A stretch of DNA of 64,000 nt, taken from assembly GCA_949130485.1 (NCBI GenBank), contig OX422183.1:12002543-12066542 (forward strand). The letters are read 5' to 3'. The position numbers and the translations under genes were made by a program. Positions 56,584-64,000 of this stretch are shown one piece after another. The first letter of the stretch is position 1, and each line of letters starts with the position of its first letter. This stretch comes from Agelas oroides. Taxonomy: Eukaryota > Porifera > Demospongiae > Agelasida > Agelasidae. The notes below the pieces were generated by a model that made no database searches, was not told where the DNA came from, and saw nothing but the letters and a program-made list of their open reading frames with translations.

Positions 56584-59500
56584 ATGTCGGTGGCTCTCCC
56601 TGCGCTGGCAGCGTTTGTGCTGCAGATCTTGTTGCTTACGTGTGATGCAGATGCACAAGGTACACGTCCAGTCACGGTTCTCGGTGACAGTTGGTGATTG
56701 CTGTACGGTGGTGCACCTTGTATAGTTAAGTATGAATGGTATAGTTTTTGAGTTTGCGCATGTCGTTGAGGTCGTCTGCCAAATCCACATGACTTGTTTG
56801 ATCAGCATGCTAGCAAATTTATATACATGATACTGATGCATGGATGCATGATATTTTGTCTCCTTGTAGAGATCTTGGAAGCTCCATGCAGCCAGACAGT
56901 GCCAGTGAATACCACTACAAACTTTTTTTGCAGAGCAAGAGGACACAATTTGAGATGGTTAATCAATGGTACTCTGGCAGAGTTATCATTCAACAGACAA
57001 ATGTATGCCGAGAGTGGCATTACATTTAATGAAACAACTGAGTCCGATTCTGATGATAGCGAAATTCATACATTCAATGCAACTATAACTGTCAATGCCT
57101 CGGTTGCAATCAACACCACTAACTTCACCTGTTCTGTCTCTGTTAATGTGAGATTTTTCCAAAGCTATCCTGCTCAACTAATTGTTATGGGTAAGTATTA
57201 GTATTATGAATATCTACAGAGTCGCTTGATGTACCTGTGCTCAAATCACTCTTTGTAGATTGAAGATTGGAATCCCTTTATAGTAAATTTGGGCCTGTGA
57301 CAAGTACTAAAAAAATGAGGCTTGTCATAAAGTAATACAAACCATTTTTGGTACTTGACTAGCTAACAGTGTAATGTACTAGCCTATCAATTGTATAACC
57401 GCCTCCCAGTAATACCATTTTCCTCTGAATCGAAGGTGGTCCAGCAACTTCCAATATTTCGCTAGATGTTGTGAATGCAACCACCTTACAACTGAGTTGG
57501 GACCCTCCCTTTACATGGCCTGAGTATGAGATACTGCGCTACACAGTGAGAATGGAGAACAGAAGCAGCGGCATTACTGCAGAACCTGTGGTGTTGTCTC
57601 CTACTGATCTCACATATACGCTGACTACTAGTGCTCCTGTCCAGCACTGTGCTGAGCTGAGATTTAATGTTACAGCATCCAATGCTCTTGGAGACAGTGA
57701 TCCTGCGGTTGTCACTGGAGGATTTCCTAAAGGTGGTATCAGCTGCATACTTTACATACTTTTAGTATTGTGATGGCTGTGTAGCCGGCTACAAACAGAC
57801 ATCAAACGTACAAGTCAACTTGGTAATAATCGATCTTGTAAATGACTGTAGTGACAACTTGCATGTGTATCTATAACAAGACTGTGTAGTGCAACTGTAC
57901 AATTGCTGAAAGCCATACTTCTAATAATACATTGTTCTGATGTGTGAAGTGTACATAGTAGTGAGTGGTAACAAATTGTGCCTTCTCCAAACTTTCCCTT
58001 ATACAGTATGGAATACAGTTTACAGTATCAGCTGTTTCAGACATTTATGGCTTGACAAAGGCCTGAAAGTGATATCTTATTACCACTATATTGTGTCTTA
58101 TGTAGTGACCTTGGCTGGGTACCCATGTGTCAGTATACAGAATTTTTGGCTACATGTACCTAGCTAAAGTAGCCAACATAATTGCAGGAAATTAACCGTA
58201 GCTTATCTAACCACAAGACGCTTAGCTACTAGCCATTACATAGATACAAAACTAGTGGGTGGTAATTTTAGGACAGCTTGTGATATTCTTTCATTCTGTC
58301 ATTCATATGGCCACAGTAATTAAAACACTGCAGCTGCGCTGTTCAATCATTTTGGCTGCATAATTATGTACTGTTCTCATTCCCACTGTTTCTCACTTGT
58401 CTTTATTCACACACAGTGCCAGTGTTTCTTTCTGAACCAACATACAATATTATTTTCCAGCAAGACGGGACTCCAAATCTTCGGTTAGAGTTTGAAGTAC
58501 GTAAGAATTATTGCGAGTGACTGCAAATCAGCTGATATTTACTTTCGAGTTTCACTAAATTACTAACTGAAATTATGTTAATATCAGCAAATAAATCATT
58601 GCATTTGTACACTTGCCTCAGCTTCCGCAGGTCTGTCCCTACCAAGAACTTTCCTACACCATAACAGTTGAGGGAGAGGATGTAATTGGACCCATAATAG
58701 TGCCACCATACTCCAATCAGCGGTTGGTACAGGAGACCATACGTGATGGTTTGGTAATGGGTGCAAGATACTCTGTGGTTGTGAGTGTGAACACTTCAGG
58801 TGGAATGGGTGCATCATTTGAAGAACTAGTTGTTGGTAAGTACATCACATTGTGAATGTTCTAAGCATGCACACTATGTGTAGGTGCACTACACTGTTAT
58901 ACAGTCTGTCTGAGCAGTGAAACAACACACTTTGAACAATATAACTCAATGTAGGGCATTAATGGTGCAGTGACTGTGAGAAAGCAGCAATTTGATGTCT
59001 GCTGTGATTTTGTGACTAATTTTCAGTGGCGTAGGAAGATACTTTCGATTGGGGGGCTGTGAAAGAGTTGTATGTGTAAGCACACAGCAACTGGGGGGGG
59101 GGGGGGGGGGGGGGGGGGGTTGGGGGCATCCCCCTAGGAAAATTTTTGAAATCAGGTTGCTTCTCAGGCCATTTTTAGGCCAAAACAGCCACTAGTATAG
59201 TTCTTTCAGTATAGCGATCACAGATTGGCATCTAGACGCGAGTGCGCAAGCCAGGCCAAGCATAAACATTTCATTTCAGGTCACTTCGGGGCTACAAGTT
59301 TTTGAGTCTACACTCCGGGTACACTGAGGTGCATTGAACGATTGAGGATTTGAACGATGCCCCCCCCCCCCCCCCCCCCCCACCTTTTCGGATATTGTGT
59401 GGGCAACTGCACCCACTGCCACCCTAGATTTTCTATGCCTATGATTTGAAAAAATTTCCAGCATAAACTTTCTTTGGTTTGTCAATAAACTCCAATAGGT

Positions 59501-61306
59501 ATGTTCTGTATGTAAAATATTAGCCCGCTACCCAATGTAGCTATTACTTTTGAACCTTGCTTACACTATATTGTATAATCGTGTAAATTATCATAATGTG
59601 GCCATTTTCAGTGAATGCATTCCTAAGCAGTTCTGGAAATGAGATACTGCATGTCAGCTGTGGTGTGTACAATAACAACAACAGGCATGGGGGTGTCTAT
59701 CACAGAACTGCATACATCTCTGTTTTGCAGATGTGAGTTTCAATGTTCCCACTACGGCAACCACAATAATGACAGGTTTGTTAGAGATATACTACAGGCT
59801 AGCGTGGTGAAAGGATATACACTAGGCAGTTATTCAATTAGAAGCCTCTGCTGTGCCTCGGCTTCTAATTGAATAACTGCCGAGTGTATATCCTGTAACG
59901 GCTAGCCTGTAGTATACCTATATAGCTTGTACTAAACATGGCTTCACTGCCTTCCAAGTATAGTTATATTTGTGTATTTGTGATTATATTATACCATAAC
60001 CTATACATAAGGAATCAAAGTCTGAGCCAAATACAAATCCTTTTCTTATGGCAGACACTTGCAGAACCCAGAGTAGCATAGATGATCTAAGATCTAACAC
60101 TAGAGAGCTGACTTGGGAATGTATTGTCACAAGCTTGAACTAATCTATTCATATAGTGCTCATCAGTTTATTTCCAAATTACGCAGAATTGTGATTGTAA
60201 TTTGCAGCAGTAAATATTACACAATTTATGTACATAAACGTACACACACGTGTGTGTTGTGTGTGTTGTGTGTGTGTGTGTGTGTGTATGAACTTCTTTA
60301 CACATGCAGAAGCTGTGACGCCAGAAAATGCCACCTTGTTCCTCCTGAAGAGTATTCTTCCCTCAGTAGCTGGGGGGATCATCCTCATTGTTGTGGTCAT
60401 TCTAACACTGATCACAGTCATCCTCCTGTGTCGGAGATATAGGGACAGAAGTAAGTAGTTGTACATATTCCTACTTATGTACCGATGTTTATCAATGTCT
60501 GTGTTTATAATTAAATGAGGGTCTGGTACTAGGACTGTGTTAGCATTGCATAAATACCGCACAGTTATGAGTATATTCCTTGTATGGTCAACAGAAATCT
60601 GAACTCTTAGTTCATACTATGTACGTAATTAATTACCTAATGTAAAGGATATTGATGGCATATGTAAAATCCAAACCACATAAAATTTTGCACACATGCA
60701 TTATGCACACCCTCCCACATGCATGCATGCACATGCACATACATGCGCACACATACACACATACACACATACACATGCACTCATGCACGTACGCACACAT
60801 GCATGCACACACGCACACACACACACATGCACATGTATACACACATACACATGCATGCACATGCACTCATGCACGTACGCACATACACATGCACACACAC
60901 ACACACACACATACACACAGATATGAGCAGCATGTCTAAGCCTTTCCCAATGGTGCCTAACCCAGTCTATGAAGGACCAATGTATGAAACTATTGACCAA
61001 AATACTAGTCCGCTACCCAATCAAAACTTGGCCCCACCATCTCCCTATGGAAACATCCCCCTGCATCCAGCTGCAGAGCCCTCTCTGGACAGCATGTTCA
61101 CACATTTCAACCCAGAGGCAGCCCTGCAATGCAATGAGAATGCAACTGTTCCAACTGAGATAATCCCTTCAAGTGTCATAAGCGAGGACAACTACACTGT
61201 GATGCGTTCACCTACATCAACTGTACCTCCAGTGCAACCCCAGCCTGCAGAACATGAGAACACTACAATGAGATATGTGCAACATCCTACAGTGACTGAC
61301 CTCTGA
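56584..61306 (+). CDS. Gene D: type I Ig-FN3-FN3 receptor with tyrosine-motif tail, 516 aa
   Basis: Eight exons: 56,584-56,659, 56,870-57,190, 57,436-57,732, 58,417-58,496, 58,631-58,835, 59,731-59,775, 60,310-60,450 and 60,921-61,306. All introns are GT-AG; all are phase 1 except intron 4 (phase 0), inside the second FN3. The joined 1,551 nt are open. Residues 1-25 are a signal peptide. Residues 26-132 are an Ig domain (Cys46, Trp55, Cys113) with seven N-glycosylation sequons. Residues 133-231 are FN3-1 (LQLSWDPPF). Residues 232-326 are FN3-2 ([13 protein letters not shown]). A short Thr stalk, a helix at about 360-382 and RRYRDR precede a 134-residue tail with NPVY (402), YETI (410), SPYGNI (429) and NYTVM (480). 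These suggest PTB/SH2-type signalling or endocytosis by a surface receptor; ligand unknown. Confidence 0.87.
59029..59450. mobile_element. Decayed MITE in gene D intron 5
   Basis: It starts CAGTGGCGTAGGAAGAT and ends with a mutated inverted match (ATTTTCTATGCCTATG). Inside are a poly-G run (59,094-59,119) and a poly-C run (59,360-59,380). A GGGGGCATCCCCCTAGGAAA block resembles those in other hAT-like repeats (8.7 kb, 3.37 kb). No target duplication was found. Confidence 0.5.
59788..59916. repeat. 129-bp inverted repeat in gene D intron 6
   Basis: The left arm runs TATACTACAGGCTAGC ... GGATATACACTAGGCAGTTA ... CTAATT-complement block; the right arm is its near-perfect complement ending GCTAGCCTGTAGTATA. 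The centre is TCTGCTGTGCCTC. It starts only 12 nt after exon 6. It may be a MITE; a TA duplication would be uninformative here. Confidence 0.8.
60250..60289 (+). repeat. (TG)n microsatellite before gene D exon 7
   Basis: TG-rich run ending about 20 nt before the membrane-helix exon, overlapping its polypyrimidine/acceptor region (...TACACATGCAG). Confidence 0.9.
60690..60919 (+). repeat. (CA)n-rich microsatellite before gene D exon 8
   Basis: About 230 nt of ACAC/ATGCAC-type repeats ending directly at the exon 8 acceptor (CACACACAG|AT). It is complementary to the TG run upstream of exon 7. Open frames of His/Thr repeats through it are artefacts. Confidence 0.9.
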
Positions 61307-61309
61307 GTG

Positions 61310-62335
61310 TGTAAACTACAATGAGATATGTATCCAATTGAGTGTATAAACTGTGTGAATATTCAAAAGCTGTTGTAGCTAATCACAGAAATGCATGGGT
61401 ATGCATAACACTTAGACTTGCTTTAATATGCATTGTTACACTTATACAAGGCATTTGCACTTTTTTCACAAGATGTCGTAGAACTAATTTTGTGTTGTTA
61501 CTTATAGCTTGTTAACAGCTGCTTGGCAGATTATGCAGCAAATGGCTCATCCTTACCAAGTCAGGCATTTGTTTTCGTTATATTACAATGCTTGTTCTAA
61601 CTAATTAGAAATGTGATATCCCTGAGAAACGGCCTGTATCTCTACTTTGATCTAATGCCCTGACTGTGTGCACTCCCCACTATGAAACATTTATGTTTAT
61701 GAGTAAGAGGGTAGGGTCTGGGCACAAGACAAGGTCAAGATTAATACGCAAGGATACCACACAAATGCAAGAGTGGTTGTAAGTACGAGAGGTGTATGCG
61801 ATGGGTAATTGATTTGTATATACCGGTACATACTGTACATATTATACTAAATAATAATACTGCACATAATTTAAACACACACTTATGATGCTGTATATTA
61901 GGTAAGTTAGTACATGCTGTAAGCAGATGTAAATTAATGTACTTAAATAGTCTTAAGTCAAGTATGAGATGTGTAATAAGGTAGTTAGGCTAATAGGCAC
62001 TACCTAAAAGGCAAGACTTGTTACACTCAACAGTTGAGTGGAAGGTATGTCGGTACAGTCATACATTCACAGGCTATACACTAGGTATATGTCTTCATAG
62101 TGGCCTGCAGAACAAAGGTCAGTGAAGATTGCTCCTTTCCTTTCTGCCTCCTCATCACTTCAGTCCAGCTACCTGGTATCATGCAAAAGTGGGATCTGTG
62201 GTGAAGATGGACTGCTCTGTGAGCGGCAGTTAAGCGCTCTGTGAGCGGCAGTTTAAGCCATCTATGACAAGTATTTAAGTCCACACTCTGTGTCAAATGG
62301 TTATACCGTCTATGACAGGTAGTTAACCACTAGCT
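61310..62335. other. Gene D 3' flank, no further gene
   Basis: Probable 3' untranslated region and intergenic sequence. No canonical AATAAA was found close after the stop; the nearest similar string is ACTAAATAATAA near 61,846. A short direct repeat TCTGTGAGCGGCAGTT-AAG occurs at about 62,216-62,254. Confidence 0.4.
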
Positions 62336-62339
62336 AAAT

Positions 62340-62396
62340 TGGCCTCATACCCAGACCACTTTTTCACTCCACATGTACGGCCTGGGCATGAGGCTA
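62340..62396. mobile_element. Decayed TAG...CTA mini-element, 57 bp
   Basis: TGGCCTCATACCCAGACC and GGCCTGGGCATGAGGCTA form the ends. Directly flanking 9-mers match poorly (TAGCTAAAT against CCACTAACT). A better match to the right flank (CCACTAGCT) lies three bases further out on the left. Confidence 0.5.
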
Positions 62397-62399
62397 CCA

Positions 62400-63580
62400 C
62401 TAACTATAGTATTATGGTAGAATTGGCCTTCCTACTAGCTAGGTATAACATGCAACTACAATCAGAATAGTTACAAGTTTAGTATGTCACCGTTACACAG
62501 CTACAAGTCAACATATGTGAGTGGTTCAAGTAAAATCCAAACTTTATGTCCTGTGACTCAAGTTCTATTAAAATTGAGGTTTACAACAATGGAAACACTC
62601 ACAGGTTATTAAAGTTGCTTTTCTCCATCTACAAATGTGCAGGTATCTTACAAACTATTATATATATTACCCAGTGGGTGTTAGCCACACCCACCTTAAT
62701 TGGCACGTGATTCTATGAATATCATTAATATTTGAATTTTACTTGAACCACTCATATATAAACCTCAAGTTGATGGTTGATGTCACCGAGTGGACCCTCC
62801 ATTTGTTGCAGAGCAGAAACCACTTTCACTACTAGCTGTCATCCAAGCTACTTACTAGCTACTTGACTACTGAACTGGGCAGTGTATCTCACAGATATAT
62901 CAAATGAAATGCTGTACAATTGCAGTAAAAGTTAAAGCCATGCAGCATAGTGGCCATGCAGCTAGGAGTACAAGGGGATCCTTTTACCATTTCCTAACAT
63001 TTCATGACTTCTAGTCCAAAATGTAGTTGCAGTTGCACTTCTGGAGACGGAATTGGGTGGAGAGTCCTCTGAGATCTGAAGACTATGTACATTGATGTCA
63101 AGTGGAAGTGCCAGAAGCATGGCTAGCTAGCTACCTCCACTCTGTTCCAGGTTCCTTTTTCTGTTTACTTGCCATTAACACAAAAACTGCCAACTTCAGG
63201 ATTCCAGAGACAACGGAATAAAGTTTTATTTAACCACCCCACAACTTTGAACCCCCATTCTATAGAAGTATTGTAAACTTCAATTCTGTATTCAACACAT
63301 CTTGCTTTACCTGACATGCCTGATGTGCATGTAAGTACAGAATACTTCATCTGAATCTTACATAGTAGCTATTTGCCACCATGGGGTGGAGAGCTGGAAC
63401 ATCAAACTGCTGAATATGTGTGCGTGTGGTCACTGGGTGTCTTCTTACAAGTCATCCAGGGCAGATTTTGTTTTAAAGAGAGCATCAACTAACTATTTTG
63501 CTATTATGGCACTGATTAAGGGATGAAACTGTCTCTGCATGTTTGGCGGAAGTGGGGCTGTTCATCGTTGCTGCGCGCGG
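62400..63580. other. No gene recognised
   Basis: A minus-strand frame at 63,165-63,350 (CVEYRIEVYNTSIEWGFKVV) is protein-like in composition and has a GTAAAG donor-like site inside, but no domain or partner exon was found. The remaining sequence is AT-rich and featureless. Confidence 0.4.
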
Positions 63581-63594
63581 TCGGCAGTAGACAC

Positions 63595-63974
63595 TAGTCT
63601 CGCAAGCCAGACCCACTTCCGCAAAAAGGGAAAGGTCTGGTGAACCGCCTTGTCCCACCGGAATGCAATTAAGTGGATGACGTAACCAGGTTTCGAATAA
63701 TGCACTGTTGTTGCGGAGTAAACACGCTTCTGAGAAGTATAGTCGAAGTGTTTTTACAGCTCCTGCCGTGAGTAGCGGAAAAAATGTCCTAGCTCTTTTT
63801 CGCCGTTTTCAAGACTGCTATTGCTATTCAAACAGTGACGTAATGCGTCATGTGACAAAATACTGAACGTGTTTGATGTGTTTGTACCGCACTGTAGAGT
63901 GCATGCGTCGGGATACGGGTTGTATACGCAGTTCACCAGACCTCTTGCGGAAGTGGGTCTGGCTTGCGAGACTA
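63595..63974. mobile_element. TAG...CTA inverted-repeat element, 380 bp, copy 2
   Basis: The ends are TAGTCTCGCAAGCCAGACCC and the exact complement, ending GCGAGACTA. The flanking 9-mers are AGTAGACAC and GGTAGACAC (8 of 9). The interior is colinear with 275-660 (CCCACCGGAATGCAATTA, TAATGCACT, GTCGAAGTGTTTTTACAGC, TATTCAAACAGTGA) in the same orientation, with small indels such as the loss of GCGTATACAAG after GGTGAAC. No coding frame of note. Confidence 0.9.
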
Positions 63975-64000
63975 GGTAGACACTATTAAGTTTTATTTCG

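Noticed and set aside
60652-60939. His/Thr-rich open frames in several registers
   Set aside because: Translation of the (CA)n microsatellite. Only the frame that enters exon 8 after the CACAG acceptor is real.

Overview
The window looks like nuclear DNA of a marine invertebrate, most likely a sponge. That is an inference. The gene models are metazoan cell-surface receptors (Ig, fibronectin III, an adhesion-GPCR relic) with spliceosomal GT-AG introns. The rest is AT-leaning DNA dense in short DNA transposons, LINE fragments and microsatellites. No bacterial-type gene, rRNA or CRISPR array is visible.

Genes. Three intact multi-exon gene models and one broken copy can be assembled, all for secreted or membrane-anchored Ig-type proteins. 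Gene A (minus, 22,597 to 15,851, 5 exons, 257 aa) and gene B (minus, 43,335 to 39,917, 5 exons, 238 aa) are paralogues. Each has a signal peptide, one unusual Ig-like domain with a CxxxC at the first cysteine, a Thr/Pro-rich stalk and a hydrophobic C-terminus with no cytoplasmic tail. All their introns are phase 1, and exon 3 is 99 nt in both. Gene D (plus, 56,584 to 61,306, 8 exons, 516 aa) is a type I receptor: signal peptide, Ig, two FN3 modules, stalk, one membrane helix, and a 134-residue tail with NPxY, ITIM-like and YxxM tyrosine motifs. Gene C (minus, 54,020 to 53,292) is a damaged copy of the first two exons of gene D in the opposite orientation. A relic of gene D's FN3 exon lies between them. 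The locus is therefore a small cluster of diversifying Ig receptors. A role in recognition is possible but unproven.

Mobile DNA. A LINE with an APE-type endonuclease and reverse transcriptase occupies 9.5-13.05 kb. Further pieces of the same family lie at 5.7-6.95 kb and 43.7-45.7 kb. The most striking signal is a set of elements that all begin TAG and end CTA, are partly or wholly palindromic, and sit between 9-bp target-site duplications. They range from 46 bp to 2.6 kb. The largest (34,574-37,204) holds a nested inverted-repeat unit with a frameshifted THAP zinc-finger exon. One 123-bp member is confirmed by a related empty site elsewhere in the window. Separate hAT-like MITEs are seen at 6.3, 20.9 and 33.1 kb (8-bp duplications, the last imperfect), and others of hAT-like sequence at 13.9 and 21.7 kb.

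Layout. 1-4.4 kb: interspersed repeats. 5.7-13.1 kb: LINE-rich. 13.9-15.4 kb: MITEs. 15.85-22.6 kb: gene A. 22.6-29.9 kb: repeats. 30.6-32.3 kb: GPCR relic and a retroelement relic. 32.9-37.2 kb: tandem repeat and TAG elements. 39.9-43.3 kb: gene B. 43.7-45.7 kb: LINE with a nested element. 46-51.9 kb: no gene found. 51.9-53.2 kb: 35-bp minisatellite. 53.3-61.3 kb: genes C and D. 61.3-64 kb: no gene, closed by a second copy of the element found at the left edge.
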